A DNA stretch of 45,997 nt, from the IMG/VR virus record IMGVR_UViG_3300022074_000087, positions 1 through 45,997 of that record; one strand, 5' to 3'. The stretch comes from a virus. Below, in pieces: positions 1 through 4,608 of this stretch. Every line of letters starts with the position of its first letter. The first letter of the stretch is position 1. The notes beneath the pieces were generated by a model that saw nothing but the letters and a program-made list of their open reading frames with translations, made no database searches and was not told the DNA's origin. The translations under genes and the position numbers were made by a program.

Positions 1-145
1 TACTTATAGCTCTTACAGTTCTACAGATAGGACTGCACCTGACGGAGATAATCATAGACATAAATACTCATATCGTTCATCTATTATAGACGGAAGTAGG
101 TTATACACCGAAGGAACGCACCTAACTTTAACGAGGAGGGTGTAA
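1..145 (+). CDS. C-terminal end of an upstream gene, hypothetical (partial)
   Basis: Frame 2 is open from the first base to a TAA at 143-145, giving the last 47 residues of a protein whose start lies outside the window. The peptide is rich in Ser, Tyr, Arg and Asp, and I do not recognise a family. The stop codon overlaps the next start (TAATG), and the ribosome-binding site GAGGAGG of the next gene lies inside this frame. That supports a translated, coupled frame, but with only 47 residues the call stays tentative. Confidence 0.45.
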   Translation, partial: TYSSYSSTDRTAPDGDNHRHKYSYRSSIIDGSRLYTEGTHLTLTRRV

Positions 146-387
146 TGATTAAGAAACAAATACTTTATGAGTCCATTGGATATCTACAGCTCAGAGTATT
201 AAAAGACACTCATAGAAAAGACAAATACGACATCACATTTCTATCTACAGAGTATCCAGAATGGAGAATATGGCATAAGAATGTAGATAATCTGAAGTGT
301 AAAGAGCTATTGTATATGTACAAACTTAGGTCTTATCTGTTTAGATTACTACCACCAAAGATAACTCACTGGTTAATCACAGGGTAA
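145..387 (+). CDS. Small hypothetical protein, 80 aa
   Basis: ATG at 145 is preceded by a strong GAGGAGG ribosome-binding site and overlaps the stop of the upstream frame (TAATG), so the two genes are probably co-translated. The product is basic and rich in aromatic and Leu/Tyr residues (motif YPEWRIWHKN near the middle), without an obvious membrane segment or known motif. It is the last gene before a roughly 500-nt gene-free stretch. Function is unknown; it is probably an early accessory protein because of its position next to sigma70-type promoters. Confidence 0.65.
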   Translation: MIKKQILYESIGYLQLRVLKDTHRKDKYDITFLSTEYPEWRIWHKNVDNLKCKELLYMYKLRSYLFRLLPPKITHWLITG

Positions 388-430
388 TCCGACACTTTAT
401 GGGATTATCTGGGTAAATCGGACACTTTAT
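382..430 (+). repeat. Imperfect 19-20 bp direct repeat
   Basis: GGGTAATCCGACACTTTAT (382-400) is repeated as GGGTAAATCGGACACTTTAT (411-430), separated by ten bases. The first copy overlaps the stop codon of the preceding gene. The core GACACTTTAT is identical in both. It could be a paired binding site or the scar of a small duplication; the sequence alone does not tell. Confidence 0.7.
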
Positions 431-584
431 AAAAAGGTATGAAAAAAGGTAGGGTTGTTGTGATTAAATCTCGCAGTGATTCGCACTTTCAGCCGAATCG
501 TTCAGAACTTACACAGAGAAACGCACAGAAATCTCACAGAATTTAGTTCGCATAACACATATTATGTTAAAAAACAGAAATAAC

Positions 585-613
585 TTGACAAATACTCAGA
601 AGCCTGTTATACT
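585..613 (+). promoter_or_regulatory. Sigma70-type promoter (TTGACA-17-TATACT)
   Basis: TTGACA at 585-590 and TATACT at 608-613 are separated by exactly 17 bp, a near-perfect host vegetative promoter. Transcription should start near 620, about 290 nt before the next clear start codon at 914. It is expected to act early, using unmodified host RNA polymerase. Confidence 0.85.
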
Positions 614-619
614 AGCTTT

Positions 620-860
620 GCTGATTCTCATAGAGGAGTCTTAGAGTACCAGAGAGGTGACCCTTCTGTGAGGTACTCGGAGATGACTGGGAGTGTCTGT
701 GAGGTACTGTGAGCAAGAGCTATAGGGGGGGTTAAAACTGGGTGTCGTTCTGCAATCTATAAATGCAATAAGTATCCAGTGAGATTTCTCAGAGGTCACT
801 CATTACTGGTTGGAACGCAGAGTTCTTTGATATTCTCACAGTAAGCCCCTCCCCCCAAAA
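620..860 (+). ncRNA. Candidate structured RNA or structured leader
   Basis: The segment downstream of the promoter at 585-613 contains several inverted repeats. GAGTACC (644-650) pairs with GGTACTC (672-678), enclosing AGAGAGG/CCCTTCT around a TGA loop. The 13-mer TCTGTGAGGTACT occurs twice (665-677, 696-708), so the first arm has two possible partners. CCAGT (776-780) can pair with ACTGG further on, or AGTGA with TCACT. A G7 run near 725-731 can pair with the C-rich run at 846-856. No coding frame spans it, and it lacks tRNA or tmRNA landmarks. No terminator is evident, so it may instead be the leader of the gene at 914. Confidence 0.4.
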
Positions 861-913
861 TCTACTTGACTTTAAATGAACTTCCCTATATACTGGGAAT
901 AAAGGAGAGAGAT

Positions 914-1174
914 ATGCCAAAAATATATGAGAGAAACCCTGACACTGATGAGATTCGTGAGAGAGATTTCAACGATTATCAAGAGGCCGCAGACAGTATG
1001 AGAGATATGAACAGAGATGACCATCTGAATAGAGATAAACAACCGAGTCCTTATCGCAATGAGATGGCAGAGGCAGTAGAGATACTTCAAAGAATGAATG
1101 ATAAGTTAGACAGATTACTTGAACAACAGAAGGAACATCTAGAGAAAGAACACCCTCAAGATGATGGTAAATGA
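914..1174 (+). CDS. Small hypothetical protein with C-terminal coiled coil, 86 aa
   Basis: The start at ATG 914 is chosen over an upstream in-frame TTG at 866 because AAAGGAGAGAG lies just before it. The product is strongly charged: residues 1-50 are rich in Asp, Arg and Asn, and residues 50-80 (AVEILQRMNDKLDRLLEQQK) have heptad spacing typical of a coiled coil. No family is recognised. The stop codon overlaps the start of the next micro-ORF (ATGA at 1171-1174), starting a chain of coupled frames. It is expected to be expressed early from the promoter at 585-613. Confidence 0.75.
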   Translation: MPKIYERNPDTDEIRERDFNDYQEAADSMRDMNRDDHLNRDKQPSPYRNEMAEAVEILQRMNDKLDRLLEQQKEHLEKEHPQDDGK

Positions 1175-1245
1175 ATTACCCTAGTTTTCTCTTCTGGATT
1201 TTTCTCTTGACAGCAGTGTTGTTTTTGAATATAATGTACTTATGA
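1171..1245 (+). CDS. Micro-ORF, 24-aa hydrophobic peptide
   Basis: ATG at 1171 overlaps the preceding stop (ATGA) and the frame ends in TGA at 1243-1245, which overlaps the next ATG at 1242. The peptide is almost entirely hydrophobic (Phe, Leu, Ile, Trp, Val) and would form one membrane helix. The coding DNA also carries a consensus sigma70 promoter (1207-1235), so part of its residue composition could reflect promoter sequence. It has no independent Shine-Dalgarno and would depend on coupling to the gene before it. Confidence 0.45.
   Translation: MNYPSFLFWIFLLTAVLFLNIMYL
1207..1235 (+). promoter_or_regulatory. Perfect sigma70 consensus promoter (TTGACA-17-TATAAT)
   Basis: TTGACA at 1207-1212 and TATAAT at 1230-1235 with a 17-bp spacer match the bacterial vegetative consensus exactly. 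Transcription would start around 1242, at or very close to the ATG of the 28-aa micro-ORF, giving little or no leader for that frame. The promoter lies inside the preceding 24-aa micro-ORF. Confidence 0.9.
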
Positions 1246-1328
1246 GATATTATTTCTATATGGGATTAGGTTACATACTCTATGTGTGTATCTTCGGATA
1301 TATTATGACAACTCATTTTGGGTACTGA
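1242..1328 (+). CDS. Micro-ORF, 28-aa Tyr-rich membrane peptide
   Basis: The frame starts at ATG 1242, overlapping the stop of the 24-aa frame (ATGA), and ends at TGA 1326-1328. It encodes an aromatic, hydrophobic peptide (many Tyr, Gly, Ile, Phe) long enough for one membrane helix. It has no clear ribosome-binding site, so expression would need coupling or near-leaderless initiation from the promoter at 1207-1235. It is supported by its place in a run of four hydrophobic frames rather than by homology. Confidence 0.45.
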   Translation: MRYYFYMGLGYILYVCIFGYIMTTHFGY

Positions 1329-1330
1329 GT

Positions 1331-1393
1331 ATGTTCGACTATGTAGCAATACTTCTAGTGATATTAATACTATTAAACTATTTGGAGTTATAA
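1331..1393 (+). CDS. Micro-ORF, 20-aa Leu/Ile-rich peptide
   Basis: ATG at 1331 follows the previous stop by two bases, and the frame ends with TAA at 1391-1393 overlapping the next ATG (TAATG). After MFDY the peptide is a run of Val, Ala, Leu and Ile ending NYLEL, a single possible membrane helix. At 20 residues it is at the limit of what can be called a gene; position and overlap at the 3' end are the evidence. Confidence 0.4.
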   Translation: MFDYVAILLVILILLNYLEL

Positions 1394-1542
1394 TGAAAAA
1401 GAAATTGAAGAATAAGGCAGATAAGTTTATACACTACTTTGGAGAAGGCACTGTATGGGATTTGGATTATGGTAAGTTGATAATCCTATTTCTTTGTATA
1501 TACATTGCAATACAAGTATCTGGGTGTGCAGTATGGCTTTAA
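1393..1542 (+). CDS. Small single-pass membrane protein, 49 aa
   Basis: ATG at 1393 overlaps the stop of the previous frame (TAATG), with GGAG about nine bases upstream. A Lys-rich N-terminus (residues 2-11, MKKKLKNKADK) is followed by a soluble stretch and then a hydrophobic helix at about residues 29-48. The positive-inside rule suggests an N-in orientation in the host inner membrane. The frame overlaps the next gene by ten bases. I do not recognise a family; small phage membrane proteins of this kind can act on the host envelope, but nothing here proves it. Confidence 0.6.
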   Translation: MKKKLKNKADKFIHYFGEGTVWDLDYGKLIILFLCIYIAIQVSGCAVWL

Positions 1543-1877
1543 TGCACCCTATGTATAATCATATCGGAAGAAGTCCTAAGAAAAAAAGAAGAAAGACACA
1601 ATCATTACTTGTTGCAGAAAAACAACACAATGCGTGGTTGAAGTCTATGGGTTTAGATGGTAAGAAACCGAAAAGAGTAAATAGAACAATGCTCTCTGTG
1701 AACTACCATACAGAGAAACCTATCGAAGAAAAGAAAACATTCATACAACCGAATTGGAGTCCATGTGTTAAGAAACCTGAAAGAAAGACTGACAAGACTT
1801 ATACCGTTGCGATTGCGTACAACAAAGGTGCGTACCAAGTCATCAGTCCAAAAGACATCAAAGACATTGGAAAGTAA
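1533..1877 (+). CDS. Conserved-looking basic hypothetical protein, 114 aa
   Basis: I start this gene at ATG 1533 (MALMHP), overlapping the end of the 49-aa membrane protein; an in-frame ATG at 1494 would lie deeper in that gene. Residues 10-25 are very basic (PKKKRRK), followed by SLLVAEKQHNAWLKSMGLDG, a motif I recall from hypothetical proteins of marine T4-like phages. The C-terminal part (YTVAIAYNKGAYQVISPKDI) looks like a small beta-rich segment. Function is unknown; the charge would suit nucleic-acid binding, which is inference. A sigma70 promoter follows its stop directly. Confidence 0.75.
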   Translation: MALMHPMYNHIGRSPKKKRRKTQSLLVAEKQHNAWLKSMGLDGKKPKRVNRTMLSVNYHTEKPIEEKKTFIQPNWSPCVKKPERKTDKTYTVAIAYNKGAYQVISPKDIKDIGK

Positions 1878-1879
1878 AG

Positions 1880-1908
1880 TTGACAAACCCTTTGGTGGTG
1901 TGTATAAT
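1880..1908 (+). promoter_or_regulatory. Perfect sigma70 consensus promoter (TTGACA-17-TATAAT)
   Basis: TTGACA at 1880-1885 and TATAAT at 1903-1908 with a 17-bp spacer match the bacterial consensus exactly. Transcription should begin near 1915 and serve the genes from 1940 onward. It overlaps the stop region of the gene before it. Confidence 0.9.
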
Positions 1909-1939
1909 ATAATTTTTAACAAACATGAAAGGTGGTAAT

Positions 1940-2107
1940 ATGAGTGTAACCAAAACTGCAAACGACCATAGTTACTTTTATTTACAACGTGCAAAAGAGT
2001 TGTTTCAATGCGACCAGAGAACCTTCAAATGTAATTACGCATCTTGGGATAGATTACCGAAGACTACAAGAGATTACTATGAAGACCTTGCAAGGAAACA
2101 ATCGTGA
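1940..2107 (+). CDS. Small hypothetical protein, 55 aa
   Basis: ATG at 1940 is preferred to the in-frame ATG at 1925 because AAAGGTGG sits five bases upstream of it. The product contains YFYLQRAKELFQCDQRTF and WDRLPKTTRDYYEDLARK, a compact, probably helical, charged protein without recognisable motif. It is the first gene after the sigma70 promoter at 1880-1908, and its stop overlaps the GTG start of the next gene (GTGA), suggesting coupled translation. Confidence 0.7.
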   Translation: MSVTKTANDHSYFYLQRAKELFQCDQRTFKCNYASWDRLPKTTRDYYEDLARKQS

Positions 2108-2346
2108 ACTGTTGGCATTGTGGAACAGAACTGATATGGGGTGGTGACCACGACTTAGAAGATATGACTGATGAGTATGATGTGGTAACCAACCTATCGT
2201 GTCCGAACTGTGGTGCGTATGTCGAAGTCTATCGTCCTGTACAGAAAGAGAAAGAGAGTGAAGTAAAAGAACCTGCTTACTCTCCTGATGCTCCCTGGCT
2301 AGATGATGCGATAGATAGAGTAGACCCTAAAATTTTCGAATCGTAA
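2104..2346 (+). CDS. Zinc-ribbon protein, 80 aa
   Basis: A GTG start at 2104 overlaps the preceding stop (GTGA). Two CxxC pairs, C3-C6 (CWHCG) and C33-C36 (CPNCG), about 27 residues apart, form a classic zinc ribbon, with GGDHDLEDMTDEYDVV between them. Residues 45-80 are acidic and probably disordered. Very similar short ribbon proteins with the N-terminal CWHC-TELIWGGDHD pattern are common in marine T4-like phages (recollection, not searched). Role unknown; such ribbons may bind DNA, RNA or protein. Confidence 0.8.
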   Translation: MNCWHCGTELIWGGDHDLEDMTDEYDVVTNLSCPNCGAYVEVYRPVQKEKESEVKEPAYSPDAPWLDDAIDRVDPKIFES

Positions 2347-2374
2347 CTCCGATTCGTTTCTGTGAGATAACTCT

Positions 2375-2911
2375 ATGATGATACCTTTTGACGAAAAGTT
2401 TCCTGTCCATACGGAAACTCTGACGAATGTAGAAGACCTTAATCGTATATTGGAGAATGATATTCGAGAGTCTGGAGATGGGTTGCAAGGAAGAAACGCA
2501 TCTGCAAAGTGTCTGATGACTCGGTGGGATATGTATGACCAATACAAGTCCTTTCGTATGTTGGGTAATGCAGCTATCCAACTTGCGTCCCTGATGCCTC
2601 TTGCAACACGAACACATCAAGACGGAACAGACTATCCTATACAATATAAAGTGTCTACCTCTTGGGGATTAATCTATACGAAAGGTCAATCCACAAGTAG
2701 TCATACACACTGGCCTGATACTTGGAGTTGGACATACTGCGTAAGTGCGTGTGAAGATTGTAGTCCTCTGGTGTTTACTCACGCAGATTATTCTATTAAA
2801 CCTCAAGAAAGTCAGATGATTATCTTTCCAGGCTGGTTACATCATGAAGTTCCTACGCACACTTGCGACCATGAAAGAATTATGATTGCTGGTAATTTAG
2901 TCAGTTTGTAA
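2375..2911 (+). CDS. 2-oxoglutarate/Fe(II) oxygenase-like protein, 178 aa
   Basis: The protein resembles the phage 2OG-Fe(II) dioxygenases of the TIGR02466/prolyl-hydroxylase type. An HxH pair (H110, H112 in SHTHWPD) is followed at about residues 148-158 by MIIFPGWLHHEV, the usual turn that carries the distal metal histidine, and then by R168 in ERIMIAGNLV, the place of the 2OG-binding arginine. The metal set H110/H112, H156 or H157 is inferred from the pattern. Phage enzymes of this class oxidise protein or nucleic-acid side chains; the substrate here is unknown. It lies just before the baseplate genes. The Shine-Dalgarno is weak. Confidence 0.7.
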   Translation: MMIPFDEKFPVHTETLTNVEDLNRILENDIRESGDGLQGRNASAKCLMTRWDMYDQYKSFRMLGNAAIQLASLMPLATRTHQDGTDYPIQYKVSTSWGLIYTKGQSTSSHTHWPDTWSWTYCVSACEDCSPLVFTHADYSIKPQESQMIIFPGWLHHEVPTHTCDHERIMIAGNLVSL

Positions 2912-2939
2912 AATTTCATTTGTCTATATACTCTTCACT

Positions 2940-3110
2940 ATGTTAAAATATCGCATCATCAAAAAAGTGATATTACATGATTCTTTAGATTACGACCAAG
3001 CCAAGTATGCAATGGAAAACTTAGAAGAGAACGATAAAGAAGAATTGCATATAGAAGAGTATGAACTAAAAGATAAGTGGCGTTTAGGTCGTGACCCTGA
3101 TTTACATTAA
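2940..3110 (+). CDS. Small acidic hypothetical protein, 56 aa
   Basis: A short frame from ATG 2940 to TAA 3108-3110. It starts MLKYRIIKKVILHDSLDYDQ, continues with an acidic helical stretch (YAMENLEENDKEELHIEEYEL), and ends with RLGRDPDLH. I recall small proteins with the same SLDYDQAKY core and GRDPDLH tail in T4-like cyanophages, which supports it as a real gene despite its size and lack of a strong Shine-Dalgarno. Function unknown. The gene 5 late promoter begins immediately after its stop. Confidence 0.65.
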   Translation: MLKYRIIKKVILHDSLDYDQAKYAMENLEENDKEELHIEEYELKDKWRLGRDPDLH

Positions 3111-3113
3111 CGG

Positions 3114-3121
3114 ACTAAATA
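3114..3121 (+). promoter_or_regulatory. Late promoter (ACTAAATA) of gene 5
   Basis: ACTAAATA matches the T4 late -10 octamer TATAAATA at six of eight positions and lies 19 nt before the gene 5 ATG. The T4 rule (start six bases after the octamer) puts the transcript start at 3127, inside the loop of the hairpin at 3118-3137. Confidence 0.6.
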
Positions 3122-3137
3122 CTCCATAAGGAGTATT
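3118..3137 (+). promoter_or_regulatory. Perfect 8-bp hairpin covering the gene 5 ribosome-binding site
   Basis: AATACTCC (3118-3125) and GGAGTATT (3130-3137) are exact reverse complements around the four-base loop ATAA. The right arm contains the Shine-Dalgarno GGAG and ends three bases before the ATG at 3140. Read-through mRNA would hide the site; mRNA started at the overlapping late promoter would lack the left arm. Confidence 0.75.
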
Positions 3138-3139
3138 AC

Positions 3140-4150
3140 ATGAAAGATAATTACTTTATGGGAGCAGATGGTTTCTTCTGGTTCACTGGAGTGGTGGAAG
3201 ATAGAAACGACCCATCAAAGTTAGGTAGAGTAAAAGTTCGTTGTCTAGGGTTACACAGTGAAAATAAAGTTGATATACCAACAGCAGACTTGCCTTGGGC
3301 TCATGTCATGCAGTCTACAAATAACCCTTCCATGCAAGGACTAGGGAACACTCCCACTTTTCTTGTTGAGGGAACTTGGGTAGTTGGTTTCTTTTTAGAT
3401 GCAGTGGAGAAACAACAACCACTGATTATGGGAACTTTGCCTGGCATTCCTCAAGATGTTGCAAATACTAATAAAGGTTTCAATGACCCTAACGGAACTT
3501 ATCCTTCTTCAAAGATAACGCACTCTAATCATTCTACGGAAGAGAGTGATGTGAATCGTCTTGCACGAAACGATACCGATTTTTCACACGCAGTTGTATC
3601 TGCAAAGAATACAGGAAGAACTACAGGAGTTGCAATCGCAAACTCATCTACTACCTTTGATGAACCTAGCTCTGCATACGCAGCCTCTTATCCAAAGAAC
3701 CATGTGATGGAAACAGAGAGTGGACACATTAAAGAATATGACGACACGAGTGGTGCAGAAAGAATACACGAGTATCATACAAAGGGAACATTCTATGAGA
3801 TTGACAAAGACGGAAACAAAGTTACTAGAGTGGTGGGTGATAACTATGAAGTGATTGCAGGCTCTGACTTTGTAAATGTCAAGGGAAGTGCGAACCTGAC
3901 TGTATCAGAAACCTTAAGTATCAAAGCAAAAACAATACAGATGGAGGCAGATACAATCAATGAAGTTTATGGAACTCATACATCAACTACTGGAACATAC
4001 ACACATACTGCAACGACTGGTAATACAACATACTCAAGTGGTGAGATTACAGTCAACTCTATTACACAAACACAGCATACACATTCACAACCTTCAGATA
4101 GTGATGGTGATTCTGAGTCTGAAACTAACTCACCAACATCTGGCACATAA
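3140..4150 (+). CDS. 5: Baseplate central hub protein gp5 (no lysozyme domain)
   Basis: Residues 13-125 match the N-terminal OB-fold of T4 gp5 (GVVEDRNDPSKLGRVKVRCLG, later DLPWAHVMQS and VEGTWVVGFFLD). Residues 190-235 (METESGHIKEYDDTSGAERI, then HTKGTFYEIDKDGN) match the segment before the needle, and residues 235-300 are the beta-helical spike (VKGSANLTVSETLSIKAKTI). The tail is Ser/Thr/His/Asp-rich. At 336 aa it is far shorter than T4 gp5 (575 aa) because the muramidase domain between the OB-fold and the helix is absent. It forms the hub and membrane-piercing spike. It is expected late. Confidence 0.95.
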   Translation: MKDNYFMGADGFFWFTGVVEDRNDPSKLGRVKVRCLGLHSENKVDIPTADLPWAHVMQSTNNPSMQGLGNTPTFLVEGTWVVGFFLDAVEKQQPLIMGTLPGIPQDVANTNKGFNDPNGTYPSSKITHSNHSTEESDVNRLARNDTDFSHAVVSAKNTGRTTGVAIANSSTTFDEPSSAYAASYPKNHVMETESGHIKEYDDTSGAERIHEYHTKGTFYEIDKDGNKVTRVVGDNYEVIAGSDFVNVKGSANLTVSETLSIKAKTIQMEADTINEVYGTHTSTTGTYTHTATTGNTTYSSGEITVNSITQTQHTHSQPSDSDGDSESETNSPTSGT

Positions 4151-4152
4151 TG

Positions 4153-4160
4153 TATAAATA
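4153..4160 (+). promoter_or_regulatory. Late promoter (TATAAATA) of gene 25
   Basis: An exact match to the T4 late octamer, 20 nt before the gene 25 ATG. The predicted transcript starts near 4166, right before TAGGAG, leaving a leader of about 14 nt. Confidence 0.85.
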
Positions 4161-4179
4161 AAGACATAGGAGTCAAAGT

Positions 4180-4608
4180 ATGTCTGCGTACACTGATGCA
4201 CAAGCCAATAATGATATTACTCGTAATGCTAAACAGTACAGAGATTTGGATTTATTCTTTAGTAAGAAGTCCAACAAAGATGTCAACAAGGTAACAGATG
4301 TTGAAGCAGTAAAGCGTTCTGTTCGTAATTTACTCTTACTTAATACATTTGAAAAACCTTTTCACCCAGAGATAGCAGGTGATTTAAGAGGAATGCTTTT
4401 TGAAAATATGACACCTCTTACAGCTGCAGTTATATCTAGGAAGGTTGAAGATACTATAAAAGATTTTGAACCAAGAGCAAGACTCGTTGGTGTTGCAACA
4501 ACACCAAACTTTGATAGGAACGAGTATAAGGTTTCAGTTTATTTTTACATTGTTAATGCACCAACAGAAATGGTAGAGGTAACACAAATACTAGAGAGGT
4601 TAAGATAA
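4180..4608 (+). CDS. 25: Baseplate wedge subunit gp25
   Basis: The 142-aa product has the gp25/gpW-family core: DVEAVKRSVRNLLLLNTFEKPFHPE, GDLRGMLFENMTPLTAAVIS, and a C-terminal beta strand pair. Length is close to T4 gp25 (132 aa). In contractile machines this small protein joins the wedge to the tail and sheath, acting in the inner baseplate with gp6. The stop overlaps the gene 6 start (TAATG), and a TATAAATA promoter with AGGAG lies directly upstream. Confidence 0.95.
   Translation: MSAYTDAQANNDITRNAKQYRDLDLFFSKKSNKDVNKVTDVEAVKRSVRNLLLLNTFEKPFHPEIAGDLRGMLFENMTPLTAAVISRKVEDTIKDFEPRARLVGVATTPNFDRNEYKVSVYFYIVNAPTEMVEVTQILERLR

Larger units (their letters stand above)
388..913 (+). other. Gene-poor stretch with promoter and possible RNA
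   Basis: No convincing gene lies here. It holds the direct repeat at 382-430, a sigma70-type promoter at 585-613 and a stretch of inverted repeats at about 620-860 that may be a structured RNA or a long leader for the gene starting at 914. One 35-codon frame (439-546) is open, but its Shine-Dalgarno-like AAAAGG lies only one base from the ATG, so I do not call it. Confidence 0.6.

Noticed and set aside
59-66. CATAAATA as a late promoter near the left end
   Set aside because: It lies inside an open frame, about 80 nt from the next start, without the usual spacing to a ribosome-binding site.
439-546. 35-codon frame in the gene-free stretch
   Set aside because: The Shine-Dalgarno-like AAAAGG is one base from the ATG, the peptide has no recognisable feature, and the frame is short enough to be chance.
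620-860. tRNA or tmRNA in the gene-free stretch
   Set aside because: No T-arm GTTCRANYC pattern, no acceptor stem ending in CCA, and no tRNA-like half was found; the stems present do not fit a cloverleaf.
866-913. Upstream TTG start that lengthens the 86-aa protein
   Set aside because: The ATG at 914 has AAAGGAGAGAG in front of it, while the TTG has no ribosome-binding site.
1318-1392. Long form of the 49-aa membrane protein starting at TTG 1318
   Set aside because: It would overlap two micro-ORFs in another frame and has no ribosome-binding site; the ATG at 1393 overlaps a stop in the TAATG manner.
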